A stretch of 64,000 nt of DNA from JAUWVG01 sp964633715 (GCA_964633715.1 CAZWHQ010000024.1:1-64000), one strand, 5' to 3'. Shown: positions 33,193-42,500, counted from the first letter of the stretch. The notes: generated by a model from the letters alone, not told the origin. Made by a program: numbers and translations.

Positions 33193-34983
33193 ATTGGTTT
33201 TAGGGGAGACCCAGAGTTTCTGGCCGGGGTAAATCTTTGAACGCCTACTAAGTCCGTTAATTCGTAAAAATTCATCTAAATCCATTCCGTGCGCTCTGGC
33301 GATGTTGACCGGGATATCCCCGCTTTTGACAGTGTACTGAAAAGAATTGCCCGGCCTTCCCGACTGAAGAGTTAATTTTTGTCCAACTCTGAGAATATTG
33401 CTCGTCAGGTTGTTGTCTCGCTTCAGTTTGTTCACAGTAGTGCCAAAGGTATTTGCTATGGCCCAGAGAGAATCACTCCTTCTTACGACATAGACAGTTT
33501 TTTCTCCTTCCTGAATTAGAGAGCCTGACACTGAAGCTGGGGCCGACCTTCCTGGGACCTTGAGTCTCTGCCCGGGACGGATGAGGTAGTTACTGCGCAG
33601 ATTGTTCGCTCTTGCTATGGAAGAAACAGATGTCCTGTAGCGTTCTGCAATTCCTGAAACTGTCTCACCTCTTCTGACATAGTGGTTGACATAGGTGGCT
33701 TCGGGAGGAACGTATTTGGCCACGGTTGAAATTTTCGACCGTGTCTGTGCCTCGTACCCTTTGGGGACACGGAGGGAGTATTCCCTTTCAGGAGTGGATT
33801 TATAACGCAACTCAGGATTTAAATTGGTCAGATCAGCTTCTTGAAGGCCGAGAGCTTTTGCCAGTGAAGATAGGCTGACTGCACGGTTGATGGAGACCGT
33901 CTCAAATTGGAGAGGAGGATCAGGGTGAGGAAGCGTAAAACCATATTTACCTGGATCGTTGATGATGAGAAGTGTCGCGATAAACCTGGGGACAAAACGG
34001 GCTGTTTCCCGGGGAAGCATGGCATAGAGATCCCAGAAATTATCGAGATAGTTAATCCGCTGACCTTTGATCACACGCTGGACTCGAAATTCTCCACAGT
34101 TGTATCCGGCCAAAGCAGTCGTCCAATCCCCGAATAGGGAATGCAGCTCATTAAGGTATTTTGCCGCGGCCTGGGTAGCTTTTATGTAATCCATCCTTTC
34201 ATCGATCCACTGGTCTCTTTTAAGACCAAACCGCAGGCCTGTTGAAGAAATAAACTGCCACAAACCTAAAGCACGGGCTCTCGAATAGGCATTAACCTTG
34301 AACCAGCTCTCGATCATGGGCATCCATGCCAGCTCTTCCGGCACACCTTCTTCTCTCAGTTCTTTTACAATAATTTCTCTGAAACGTCCCGATCGTTGGT
34401 ATGAGGCTTCGAATTCCTTTCTCTCAACGGTTTGGAAACTTTTGATTTCTGCGAGGACATCTTTGTTTTCTTCGAGTGGGATGGATTTATGGTTGTTGTG
34501 GATTGCGGTTCGGCGTGAAACATGGATTTCCTGGATACGTTGAGCGATGAGCAATCGCAAATTATATTTTTCCTCGTTCAGGGGTGAATCAGGAGGAAGC
34601 TCGATTTCGAGAATGCGGCGGTAAGCCTGATCCAAAGCTTCTAGTGCCGTATCCATATCTCCCCGCTCCCACGCATATTGAGCATCATCATAGTCATTCA
34701 GGGCTTCGTCTAGCTTAGCTGAGGGATTGATCTCCTCGATCTTATTTTCCTGAACGGTTTGTTGGGAGACTTCCCGGGTTACTATGGGTTTTTCAACGGG
34801 CGGTGGTTCTTCCTTTACCGGGATTTGAGTTTCGAGTTCGACATGATTGGGCTGTTGCTCGGTTTCTGCCTGAGGTTCCTGAGCCGGGTTTTTTAAAACC
34901 GCACAGCTCCCGAGCAGCATCACAGTGAGGGCAGGCAAAATGCAAATATTCAATAAATTTGTGTTTGTTTTTTTTTTCATCAC
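33187..34983 (-). CDS. Membrane-bound lytic transglycosylase lipoprotein with three LysM (MltD-like)
   Basis: Cleaves peptidoglycan glycan strands at the outer membrane. The 598-aa protein has a lipobox L-G-S-C with lipidated Cys27, a Pro/Glu-rich linker (about 35-90), and an SLT domain with catalytic E225 in MPMIES and the GLWQFISSTG motif. Three C-terminal LysM repeats start near YVNHYVRRGET, KTVYVVRRSDS and FQYTVKSGD. Start may be the first or second Met. Its stop codon lies in the outer palindrome arm. galE is 31 nt upstream, so they probably share a transcript. Confidence 0.93.
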   Translation of the reverse strand: MMKKKTNTNLLNICILPALTVMLLGSCAVLKNPAQEPQAETEQQPNHVELETQIPVKEEPPPVEKPIVTREVSQQTVQENKIEEINPSAKLDEALNDYDDAQYAWERGDMDTALEALDQAYRRILEIELPPDSPLNEEKYNLRLLIAQRIQEIHVSRRTAIHNNHKSIPLEENKDVLAEIKSFQTVERKEFEASYQRSGRFREIIVKELREEGVPEELAWMPMIESWFKVNAYSRARALGLWQFISSTGLRFGLKRDQWIDERMDYIKATQAAAKYLNELHSLFGDWTTALAGYNCGEFRVQRVIKGQRINYLDNFWDLYAMLPRETARFVPRFIATLLIINDPGKYGFTLPHPDPPLQFETVSINRAVSLSSLAKALGLQEADLTNLNPELRYKSTPEREYSLRVPKGYEAQTRSKISTVAKYVPPEATYVNHYVRRGETVSGIAERYRTSVSSIARANNLRSNYLIRPGQRLKVPGRSAPASVSGSLIQEGEKTVYVVRRSDSLWAIANTFGTTVNKLKRDNNLTSNILRVGQKLTLQSGRPGNSFQYTVKSGDIPVNIARAHGMDLDEFLRINGLSRRSKIYPGQKLWVSPKTNK

Positions 34984-35014
34984 ACGTTAAGGTAGCATTT
35001 TTAAGGGTGGCGAG

Positions 35015-35983
35015 TCAATATTTGGAGTGCCAGTTCCAGGCGGTCTGGATGATGGTTTCTATATCTGAATATTCGAGTTTCCAGCCAAGGAGGCGTTCGG
35101 CTTTGTCCTTTGATGCAAGCAGAACCGGGGGATCTCCAAGCCGCCGCGGACTTGTTGTGTAATTGACTTTTTTCCCTGTTATTTGTTCGACCTTCGTGAT
35201 AATTTCGAGAACAGAATATCCTTTATTCGTTCCAAGATTGATGAATTCACTTTCCGATTTTAAAAAAAGTCTTTTTAGGGCAAGGACATGGGCTCTAGCC
35301 AGGTCTTTAACATGGATGTAATCTCTTACGGCGCTTCCATCGGGTGTATTAAAATCGTTGCCATAAAGGAAAAAACGATCTCGTTTATTTAAAAGAAAGA
35401 GCAGGATGTTTGGGATGAGGTGTGTTTCAGGATTATGAGCCTCTCCCCTCAAACCATCTGGATCTGCTCCAGAAGCATTGAAGTAGCGGAGGGAAATAAA
35501 TTTTAGACCGTGGGCTCTGCCATAATCCTCGAGAATTTTCTCCACAAAAAATTTGGTCTGTCCATAGGGATTGATGGGTCTGAGAGGGTGATCTTCAGAG
35601 ATTGGAGACGTTTCAGGACTGCCATAAACAGCGGCGCTCGAAGAAAAAATGAATTTATGAACACCCTTTTTGAGCAAAACATTCAGAAGATTCAAACTGC
35701 TTATAAGATTGTGAGTGTAATATTTATTAGGATTGGCATACGATTCTCCTACCTCAATAAGTGATGCAAAGTGGAGGACCGCATCAAAATCGGTTTTGTC
35801 GAAAGCATCCTCCACCGATTCCCTGTCCATCAAATCGCCTTCAAAGATACTTCCGCCTGGGATAAAATCTCTTTTGCCTGTCGAAAAATTGTCAAAAACA
35901 GTGACGTCATAACCTTCAAGTAAAAGTTCTTGAACGGTCTGGGATCCAATGTACCCAGCCCCGCCGGCGACGAGTATTTTCAT
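35015..35983 (-). CDS. galE: UDP-glucose 4-epimerase
   Basis: Interconverts UDP-glucose and UDP-galactose, feeding surface sugars. The 322-aa SDR protein has the NAD motif GGAGYIGS at residues 7-14 and the Ser-Tyr-Lys catalytic set near S116, Y140 and K144 (NPYGQTK). RYFNASGADPDG and SVRDYIHVKDLA-type segments are present (here GSAVRDYIHVKDLARAH). The ATG overlaps the cca stop by 4 nt. Confidence 0.95.
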   Translation of the reverse strand: MKILVAGGAGYIGSQTVQELLLEGYDVTVFDNFSTGKRDFIPGGSIFEGDLMDRESVEDAFDKTDFDAVLHFASLIEVGESYANPNKYYTHNLISSLNLLNVLLKKGVHKFIFSSSAAVYGSPETSPISEDHPLRPINPYGQTKFFVEKILEDYGRAHGLKFISLRYFNASGADPDGLRGEAHNPETHLIPNILLFLLNKRDRFFLYGNDFNTPDGSAVRDYIHVKDLARAHVLALKRLFLKSESEFINLGTNKGYSVLEIITKVEQITGKKVNYTTSPRRLGDPPVLLASKDKAERLLGWKLEYSDIETIIQTAWNWHSKY

Positions 35984-37455
35984 TGTTTGTTCTCCGTGAT
36001 TATTTTTTTTGCGAGGATTAGACCCTTGGACCGGGTTTCGAACTCGTTGTCGAGTTGAAGTTGATATAATTTTTTAAGTATCTTTCCCATCTCAGGACCT
36101 GGTGAAATTCCCAAATCGATCAGATCCCGTCCGAAGATTAAAGGCTGAATAGTTTTTTTCGAAACATTCAACTCTTCAAATTTTTTTAAGAGCCATTGGC
36201 CCTCTTGATCTATTCCTTGTATAGGCTCCTCATTCCTTCCGGCTCTATCGGCGGCATCCAACAGAGCAACCAGTTCAATCTCTCCGTAGACGTCTGCAGC
36301 GAGCCGGTTGAATGCTTTTTTTGTGACCGAGTCTCGATTCTGCCAGAGTTCAGAAGCCCGGTGATGTGTTTTGATGAGGGATAATATTGTTTTTCTTAGA
36401 TTCAGCCCTCTCCACGAGTGAATCTTCTGTCTATCTAGAACTTCTTTAGTTATGTTTGTACTGGTGATATCATGTCCATAGTTGGTGATGGCCATCCTTC
36501 CCCGTTTAAATTCCCACCTGGCTGTGGCGGCTTTTCCCGTGTCATGGAACAGGGAGGCCAACAAAAGGGCGAGCTCCTTTTCTGGATTGAGTTTGAATAT
36601 TTTGGCTAGTCTTTTAGCCTGGTCCATCGTGATTTTTGTGTGCTGCCACACCGTGTGATGGCCGAAGGAGTCTTTTTCAGGATGAAAAATTGCGTCTTGG
36701 ATAGATAGGGAGAGCCGGTAGAGTTCAGGAAAAGCCTGGCGCAGAGCGCTCAGCTTAAATAATTCTTCAAGACCTGTGGATGGCCTTTCAGACTCAAGGA
36801 GGATTCTGAATAATTCTTCGTTGATTCGCTCAATGCTCAAACCCGATAAGTCAATGTCTTTTGAGGCCACATATATTTCCGGATCCACTGAAAAGCCAAG
36901 AACTGAAGCGAAACGGGCGCAGCGAAAAACCCGTAGGGGATCTTCGGGAAAAACGTCCGGATTGGTCAGCCGGATGACTTTAGCTTTTATGTCCTTTTCT
37001 CCTTCGAAGGGGTCGTACATTTCATTGTCGAAAAGCCTTAATGAAATGCTGTTGCACCGGAAATCTCGTCTTTCCAGATCCTTTTCAAGGGGAATTTCCG
37101 GATCGGCTTTAATGACAAAGTCCTTGTGGCCGCGGATAGTCGTTTTTCTTGGGGAGTCTGTTCTTGGTAGTGCAATATCGTAGGTCCTGTCTTCCAGCAC
37201 AAATTTGATGATACCGAAGCATTTCCCTACCAGATCAATTTTTCCGGAGGATTGAAGTGTTTCAACGATCTTTTCGATAGAGTGATGTCTGATCAGGATA
37301 TCGACATTGTCCGCATCTTTTTTTTGGGGATCGAGGAGAAGATCCCGGACAAAACCCCCCACCGCGTAAACATTCTTGCCGAACTTCTGAATGAAAAACT
37401 CTTTATGACGAAACGGAGCATTTTTGAGCCTTCTCCTATTTTTTTGCGTGTTCAA
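35980..37455 (-). CDS. cca: tRNA CCA-adding enzyme / tRNA nucleotidyltransferase with HD domain
   Basis: Adds CCA to tRNA 3' ends. Four of five tRNAs here lack an encoded CCA. The 491-aa protein has the nucleotidyltransferase head (GGFVRDLLL near 33-41) and an acidic cluster D47-x-D49-x-x-D52 for metal binding. ERRDFRCNSISLR and the RNA-binding part follow, then an HD domain (FHDTGKAA). The start is TTG 37455 with GGAAG about 8 nt upstream. A poly(A)-adding relative cannot be ruled out from sequence alone; one such gene is common. It overlaps galE by 4 nt. Confidence 0.88.
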   Translation of the reverse strand: MNTQKNRRRLKNAPFRHKEFFIQKFGKNVYAVGGFVRDLLLDPQKKDADNVDILIRHHSIEKIVETLQSSGKIDLVGKCFGIIKFVLEDRTYDIALPRTDSPRKTTIRGHKDFVIKADPEIPLEKDLERRDFRCNSISLRLFDNEMYDPFEGEKDIKAKVIRLTNPDVFPEDPLRVFRCARFASVLGFSVDPEIYVASKDIDLSGLSIERINEELFRILLESERPSTGLEELFKLSALRQAFPELYRLSLSIQDAIFHPEKDSFGHHTVWQHTKITMDQAKRLAKIFKLNPEKELALLLASLFHDTGKAATARWEFKRGRMAITNYGHDITSTNITKEVLDRQKIHSWRGLNLRKTILSLIKTHHRASELWQNRDSVTKKAFNRLAADVYGEIELVALLDAADRAGRNEEPIQGIDQEGQWLLKKFEELNVSKKTIQPLIFGRDLIDLGISPGPEMGKILKKLYQLQLDNEFETRSKGLILAKKIITENKQ

Positions 37456-37483
37456 TGTTATCTTCCGGGATTATCTTCATTGA

Positions 37484-37513
37484 AGTGTACTCTTTTTCCC
37501 CATCTTAAATCAA
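37484..37513 (-). promoter_or_regulatory. Candidate promoter for cca-galE-mltD
   Basis: On the minus strand, TTGATT (37513-37508) is followed by an 18-nt spacer and TACACT (37489-37484), giving 4/6 matches each. It would start transcription near 37477, about 22 nt before the TTG start. Weak, but it lies in the right place in the divergent gap. Confidence 0.35.
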
Positions 37514-37528
37514 CACACCTGCTCAAAG

Positions 37529-37557
37529 TTGAAATTTGGGTGGGATAGATGTATCCT
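37529..37557 (+). promoter_or_regulatory. Candidate promoter for the LEA14-like/GT2/nitroreductase group
   Basis: TTGAAA (37529-37534, 5/6) with a 17-nt spacer and TATCCT (37552-37557, 4/6). A start near 37564 would leave a leader of about 22 nt before ATG 37586. Confidence 0.5.
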
Positions 37558-37585
37558 AAATGTTCGGCTTTTGGATAAAGCGGCC

Positions 37586-38431
37586 ATGAAAAAGAGTTAT
37601 GCAAATATTCCAATACTGGTGATACTTCTTGCCGGCTTTTGTTTTGCAGGAGCTCTGGATAAGGATCTTTCCATATCTCTTGAAGTGAAACAGGTTGAAA
37701 ACCTTTCGGCAAAATCTTTAAATTATGTTTTCTATCTCAACATAAAAAACGTATCCTCAAAATCATATTATTTGACTCGATACAGATACCGTTTTGTCGT
37801 GGACGAAAGGGAATACCTTCAGCTCAGCACCTCTCTTTCCGAAGGTGTGGATATCAGGCCTTCAGCGACAACAATGGTGGCTGTCCCAGTGAAAATCACT
37901 TATGAGCATCTTTTCCAAACTATCGATGGCATCAGCGGGATGGACTCAGCCTCGTGTTATCTAATGGGAGAACTGTTTTTTAGTGACGGAAGAAAGGAAC
38001 GAGGCAGCCTTCCCATTGCTTTTAACGGAGAATTTCCAATTTTTAGGGTTCCGGAAGTCGAAATTTTGTCCTTAGACGCAAACACCATATCCATCGCAGG
38101 CGCCGATTTGGATTTTCACGTCAAGTTTATAAACAGAAACAGTTTTAATCTTCGTGTCTATAAAATTACCTACAGCTTAAAATTTGACGGATTCCTTGTT
38201 GACCAGGGCCAGATTGATGGGGATAAAAATATCGATGCAAGGGGAGAAAAAGTTTTTATGATCCATCTTCTCCTCAATTTTTTTGAAGTGGGGAAGGAAC
38301 TCTACTCCGTTCTCCAGAAAAGTGATCTGGATGCGGCTTTCTCTGGAGAGATCGAATTCCTGACGCAGTGGGGTCGAATGCAAATTCCATTCTCCCTGAA
38401 TAAAAAACTCCTCATTTCTAAAAGAATATGA
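37586..38431 (+). CDS. Exported LEA14/WHy-like protein
   Basis: From ATG 37586 the product is 281 aa with a signal peptide (KKSYANIPILVILLAGFCFAGA). An upstream start would put 19 non-signal residues in front. The body looks like two tandem WHy/LEA2-type beta domains: about residues 25-135 (LSISLEVKQVENLSAKSLNYVFYLNIKN) and 150-270 (VPEVEILSLDANTISIAGADLDFHVKFINRN). Such domains occur in desiccation-related proteins and many envelope proteins of unknown role. The domain call is by pattern only. It leads a gene group with GT2 and a nitroreductase. Confidence 0.6.
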   Translation: MKKSYANIPILVILLAGFCFAGALDKDLSISLEVKQVENLSAKSLNYVFYLNIKNVSSKSYYLTRYRYRFVVDEREYLQLSTSLSEGVDIRPSATTMVAVPVKITYEHLFQTIDGISGMDSASCYLMGELFFSDGRKERGSLPIAFNGEFPIFRVPEVEILSLDANTISIAGADLDFHVKFINRNSFNLRVYKITYSLKFDGFLVDQGQIDGDKNIDARGEKVFMIHLLLNFFEVGKELYSVLQKSDLDAAFSGEIEFLTQWGRMQIPFSLNKKLLISKRI

Positions 38432-38457
38432 AAAAATGTCCTGAACAATAATTCAAG

Positions 38458-39306
38458 ATGATCAGCATCATCATTCCCAGCTATAACCGAGCTGAATTTT
38501 TAAAAGAAGCCATTCAGTCCGTCCTGGACCAGAACTATTTTGCCGCTGGCTCAGAAACCAACCCATTTGAACTTCTGGTTATTGACGATGGTTCCTCGGA
38601 TTCAACAAAAGCCGTTGTGGAGTCTTTCCCTTCACCCGTTGTCTATTTTTACCAAAACCACAAGGGTGTAAGTGCGGCAAGAAATCTTGGGATCAAATTA
38701 TCTCAGGGGAGCTATGTGGCTTTTTTGGATTCAGATGATCTGTGGAAACCAGACAAAATCACTGTTCAGATGAGTTTGATGAAATCTTTGCCACAGACCA
38801 AAGTCTGTTACACGGAAGAGATCTGGATTCGCAACTCAGTGTTTGTGAATCCCAAAAAAAAACATAAAAAATATTCGGGATGGATTTTTGAAAAAGTCCT
38901 TCCTCTCTGTCTTCTCAGCCTTTCGTCTGCCCTTTTTTGCCGATCTGTTTTTCGAGAAGCAGGCACTTTTGATGAAGATCTTCCGGCATGTGAAGATTAT
39001 GACTTTGGGATACGTGTGGCTTTGAGATATCCTATCCATTTGATCACCAAACCTCTCATAGTCAAAAGAGGGGGTCATCCTGACCAGCTTTCCCATAAAT
39101 ATTGGGGAATGGATTCGTTCCGTGTCAAAGCTCTGGAAAAAATATTCCAAATGGAATTATCCTCTCAGCAGAGGGAGCAGGTGAGAATGGAGATTTTAAA
39201 AAAGTGCAATATTTTAGTGGCTGGATTCGGGAAAAGAAACAAGAAGTCAGAAGTTGATTATTATTCCGGCCTCATTGAAAAATATGAAAAAAAACAGGAG
39301 GTCTAA
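38458..39306 (+). CDS. Family 2 glycosyltransferase
   Basis: An inverting GT-A glycosyltransferase that likely adds a sugar to a surface glycan. The 282-aa protein begins ISIIIPSYNRAEFLKEAIQSV. It has the nucleotide-sugar motif VIDDGSSD near 41-48, the metal DxD as L90-DSDD (91-94), and the base region EDYDFGIR. No membrane anchor is visible. The ribosome site is weak. The stop overlaps the next ATG by one base (TAATG). Confidence 0.9.
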   Translation: MISIIIPSYNRAEFLKEAIQSVLDQNYFAAGSETNPFELLVIDDGSSDSTKAVVESFPSPVVYFYQNHKGVSAARNLGIKLSQGSYVAFLDSDDLWKPDKITVQMSLMKSLPQTKVCYTEEIWIRNSVFVNPKKKHKKYSGWIFEKVLPLCLLSLSSALFCRSVFREAGTFDEDLPACEDYDFGIRVALRYPIHLITKPLIVKRGGHPDQLSHKYWGMDSFRVKALEKIFQMELSSQQREQVRMEILKKCNILVAGFGKRNKKSEVDYYSGLIEKYEKKQEV

Positions 39307-39821
39307 TGAGTATCATTGATGTGATGCGATCACGGAGAAGTACACGTAAGTATAAACCAGATCCTGTCCCTGAGGAGGTTTTTCTTAGGGTGATGGAAGC
39401 GGCACGAATAGCCCCTTCAGGAAAAAATCTTCAGCCTTGGCATTTTGTTATCGTTAAGGCCAAAGACATGAAGGAGAAATTAGCCATATCTTCGGCGCAT
39501 CAGTATTTTATCGCAGAAGCGCCGATTTTAATCGTTGCCTGTGCCTACCCGGAAAATTCCTATGCCAAGATGGGGCGATACATGAAATCCTGGCCTGTAG
39601 ATGTGGCCATTGCTCTCGATCATCTTATGCTGAAGGCAGAGGAAGAAGGCTTGGGAACATGCTGGATAGGCTCATTCCGGGAAGAAGAAGTGAAAGCGCA
39701 TCTGGGAGTACCAGAGGATGTTAAAGTCTTGGCTTTAACACCCTTGGGGTATCCAAATGAAGTCCCTAAAGACAGAGGGAGAAAAAGCCTGGATGAGATT
39801 ATCTCTCACGAAAAGTTCTAA
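39306..39821 (+). CDS. Nitroreductase-family FMN oxidoreductase
   Basis: A 171-aa FMN-dependent reductase. RRSTRKYKPDPVPEEVF at the start and APSGKNLQPWHFVIVK match the family fold; GLGTCWIGSF is the flavin-side loop and EAPILIVACA the core strand. The substrate cannot be deduced. AGGAGG sits 5 nt before ATG. It ends convergently 16 nt from the next gene, with no terminator seen. Confidence 0.88.
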   Translation: MSIIDVMRSRRSTRKYKPDPVPEEVFLRVMEAARIAPSGKNLQPWHFVIVKAKDMKEKLAISSAHQYFIAEAPILIVACAYPENSYAKMGRYMKSWPVDVAIALDHLMLKAEEEGLGTCWIGSFREEEVKAHLGVPEDVKVLALTPLGYPNEVPKDRGRKSLDEIISHEKF

Positions 39822-39837
39822 TCTGAGATAAAGGCGA

Positions 39838-40590
39838 TTAAAACCAGTAATTTAGGCCAACACTGATGGTTATTCCACCAAGATCAAAAGGTTCAAATCC
39901 GATGAACGCATCTTTGAGTGTGCCTGTCGCCCGGCTGTATCTGACCTCCCCTTCTAAGCTGATCCTGTTTGCGACGGGGAGCATGACACCGCCAAAAACG
40001 TGGAATCCAAAGCTGATTTTGTTCTCTTCCCGGGCGTCAACCGGATATATGGGATAGCCGATGACAACTGCGTCCAGGTCCAGATCGATGAATTCTTCAC
40101 CTGCATTAAAATCGATCATGTCTCCTTGAAGCCGGACCGTCCAGAGGTAAGCACTGAAACCACCTCCGGCAAAAGGAATGATTTTTCCTTTTCTCCCAAG
40201 GGGGGTGAATTTAAGAGACGCATGGACGGGCGTTATCGAAACTGAAAACACATGGGAGATGGGGTATCCCTGGCCATAATCGAAGGCATAGCCCTCGCTG
40301 TCGATATCCTCTCCTACATAGTCGTTATAAATGCCTGATTTATTCTTTGTGAACCCCTCAACACCCAAAATAAGACTGAATTCACGAGAAACAAAATATT
40401 CGTATCCAAATCCGAAATTGGTGTTCTGGAACTCTGATTTCATAAAGCTCATGTTCAGGAACTCCTCTTCCCATAAATCGCTCATAGCTCGTGGAATGAA
40501 AAAGCCAACTTTAAATGACACTAAATCGGAAAAAACGAATCCCGGTAGACACAGGATGAGTGCGAATAAAATTATGAAATGTTTCTTCAT
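39838..40590 (-). CDS. Outer-membrane beta-barrel protein of unknown role
   Basis: I start at ATG 40590: this gives 250 aa with a clear signal peptide (MKKHFIILFALILCLPGFVFS) and removes 40 unlikely residues. The rest alternates hydrophobic/polar residues as in beta strands, with aromatic girdles (FGFGYEYFVSREFSLILGVE; ISLEGEVRYSRATG), and ends in YWF, a typical last strand for outer-membrane insertion. I do not recognise a specific family; OmpW/OmpA-like small barrels are the nearest type. Confidence 0.7.
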   Translation of the reverse strand: MKKHFIILFALILCLPGFVFSDLVSFKVGFFIPRAMSDLWEEEFLNMSFMKSEFQNTNFGFGYEYFVSREFSLILGVEGFTKNKSGIYNDYVGEDIDSEGYAFDYGQGYPISHVFSVSITPVHASLKFTPLGRKGKIIPFAGGGFSAYLWTVRLQGDMIDFNAGEEFIDLDLDAVVIGYPIYPVDAREENKISFGFHVFGGVMLPVANRISLEGEVRYSRATGTLKDAFIGFEPFDLGGITISVGLNYWF

Positions 40591-40722
40591 TGTCTTTCTC
40601 CTCTGCAAAACAGATATGCAAATACCATGCCAAGTCTTATAGAATTTTCCACAGGGTAGTGGATCAGCCTGACTGTTTCCAAAAAAGGTCAACTGTCCTT
40701 TTCTTAACATGCTAAGACTATG

Positions 40723-40751
40723 TTTATAAGCTAGATACGCTTTTTAGTCAA
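40723..40751 (-). promoter_or_regulatory. Promoter of the barrel-protein gene
   Basis: Minus strand: TTGACT (40751-40746, 5/6), 17-nt spacer, TATAAA (40728-40723, 5/6). A start near 40716 gives a leader of about 125 nt. Confidence 0.65.
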
Positions 40752-40796
40752 GCCTGCTCGACTCAACTTCCTGTATTTGTTCCGATAGAGATAAAG

Positions 40797-40825
40797 TTGA
40801 CTTTTATCCCGGTGCTTTTTAGTAT
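40797..40825 (+). promoter_or_regulatory. Promoter candidate for the Sua5-type gene
   Basis: TTGACT (40797-40802, 5/6), 17-nt spacer, TAGTAT (40820-40825, 4/6). A start near 40832 would leave a leader of about 23 nt before ATG 40855. Confidence 0.45.
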
Positions 40826-40854
40826 GGGGATGACTTTTGGTAAATGTGGCACAC

Positions 40855-41490
40855 ATGAAGACAGAAATCGTTAGAGTCGATACAAATAGTTTCGAGCCTG
40901 ATAAGCTGGACAAAATAAAGGCTGTGCTAAAAAAAGATGGAGTTATAGCCTATCCCACCGACACCTTCTACGGCCTGGGGGTCAACTGTTTCTCAGAGGA
41001 AGCCATCCGTAAAGTTTATCTGTTGAAAAGAAGGAATTTGTCCAAGCCGCTTTCTGTGATCATTACGGATAAAAGCCAACTCAGTGAACTCGTCGAGGAC
41101 ATCCCCCCAGTTTTTGAATCTCTCTCAAACGAGTTCTGGCCGGGTCTCCTTACTGTCGTTTTCCATGCTTCGGAGAAATTGCCGGATATTCTTCTAGGAC
41201 AGTCCAGATCGATCGGTGTGAGATATCCGGATTTTGAATGGCTGAGAGCCCTTGTCCGGCATGCTGGTTTCCCTATCACAGCAACAAGTGCCAATTTTTC
41301 GAACAAAAAAGAAACCGGAGATCCAGAAAAAGTCCGAAAAGATTTTTCTGGGGAAATTGACCTGATTGTAGACGGGGGGCGAACTCCGGGCTTGCGGTCC
41401 TCTACGGTTATCGATATTTCAACGGGAAGAGTAAAGATTTTACGTGGGGGGGCTCTTTCTGTTTCCCTATTTCAAAAATACCTGGATTGA
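40855..41490 (+). CDS. L-threonylcarbamoyladenylate synthase (Sua5/YciO/TsaC type)
   Basis: This family makes the threonylcarbamoyl-AMP used for the t6A37 tRNA modification. The 211-aa product from ATG 40855 has a YrdC domain: VIAYPTDTFYGLGVNC, then KRRNLSKPLSVII, FWPGLLTVVF, ITATSANFS. It ends in LRGGALS without the extra Sua5 domain, so it is the short TsaC/YciO form. YciO paralogs of other function are possible. A TTG 18 nt upstream is a less likely start. It converges on the next gene with an 8-nt gap. Confidence 0.85.
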   Translation: MKTEIVRVDTNSFEPDKLDKIKAVLKKDGVIAYPTDTFYGLGVNCFSEEAIRKVYLLKRRNLSKPLSVIITDKSQLSELVEDIPPVFESLSNEFWPGLLTVVFHASEKLPDILLGQSRSIGVRYPDFEWLRALVRHAGFPITATSANFSNKKETGDPEKVRKDFSGEIDLIVDGGRTPGLRSSTVIDISTGRVKILRGGALSVSLFQKYLD

Positions 41491-41498
41491 CTCGCTCT

Positions 41499-42500
41499 TC
41501 AAAGAAAAAATTCCATTCCATCTGATGCGATACTGCAGCCTGCTTCAGTGACGGTTTTTCTTTCTTGACTCTCAGGATTGAGCGCAAGATTGGAGTGATT
41601 GAGATGGGTGAAAAAGACCTTTTTTCTTTTGGATCGAACTCTAGTTGTATCTTTTAAAACTTCGAGGGATGTGGTGATGAAGGGGTGGCCGATTTTTGTC
41701 AGGTCTCGACCTGGAAGTTCTTCGGGACTGAAAAATGTCCCATCTAAAATTGCATGGTCTGTCTGTTCGACCTCTTCCTTGATAGATCGATTCCATCCAT
41801 CCCAGCTCTGAATATCAGGGATATAGAGAAGACTTTTTTTCGGACCAAAAATCTTAAGCCCAAGAGTGTCTGAATATTCATCACGATGAGGGACGCGAAA
41901 TGGGATTACAGAAATATTTTCTGAGAGATTCTCTTTCCTTTCGTATTCAAAATATTGAAGGGAAATATTCTTCAGACTGACAAGCTGCCCCCAGGGTCCG
42001 TTACTAGAGAGAAAATCCCCCATTCGCTTGGAGCAGTAAACCGGAAGATTTTGGGTGGATAGAGATTCGTATCCGTAAAACATCAATCCTGTATAGTGCC
42101 CGATGTGGGCGTGTGTCAGCAGGATTCCATCAGGGACATTTTTTCGGCCGGTTTTTTGTCTTCCCAAACGTTCGTGGATCAGATCGTATTGGAGTCTCAG
42201 ATCTGGGGTGGTATCGATAATGAATGCCGTTCTGTTCTTCAGGTCCAAGATGCCAAGAGAGGAAATGAGGCGGGCAAAACGCTGGTCCTTTCTTGCCTGA
42301 AGGCAGTTTGGGCAAAAACATCCTATTTGAGGGATCCCTCCATCCTGCGCCGTTCCGAGAACTTTAACCAGGATATCTGATCCAATCGTGCTCTGACGTG
42401 TGTTTAAGTTAAAGGAAGAACGGCTGCTTCCAGAAGAAAGAGCGGTACGGAGACCTACAAAGCCTCCCAGAAAACCGCCAATAAATGACCTCCGTCTCAT
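41499..42500 (-). CDS. Tat-exported PqqB-like metallo-beta-lactamase-fold hydrolase
   Basis: The 333-aa protein begins with a twin-arginine signal (MRRRSFIGGFLGGFVG). The metallo-beta-lactamase fold shows T-H130-A-H132-I-G-H135 and other histidines; C61, C63 and C66 (CFCPNC) form the extra zinc site of PqqB/PhnP relatives. No pqq genes are near, so PQQ synthesis is not supported; an exported phosphodiesterase or lactonase is as likely. It is the last gene of the larC-folE-metG group, 7 nt after metG. Confidence 0.75.
   Translation of the reverse strand: MRRRSFIGGFLGGFVGLRTALSSGSSRSSFNLNTRQSTIGSDILVKVLGTAQDGGIPQIGCFCPNCLQARKDQRFARLISSLGILDLKNRTAFIIDTTPDLRLQYDLIHERLGRQKTGRKNVPDGILLTHAHIGHYTGLMFYGYESLSTQNLPVYCSKRMGDFLSSNGPWGQLVSLKNISLQYFEYERKENLSENISVIPFRVPHRDEYSDTLGLKIFGPKKSLLYIPDIQSWDGWNRSIKEEVEQTDHAILDGTFFSPEELPGRDLTKIGHPFITTSLEVLKDTTRVRSKRKKVFFTHLNHSNLALNPESQERKTVTEAGCSIASDGMEFFL

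Noticed and set aside
41499..42500. PQQ biosynthesis protein PqqB
   Set aside because: No pqq neighbours and a Tat export signal; only the fold and Cys site resemble PqqB.
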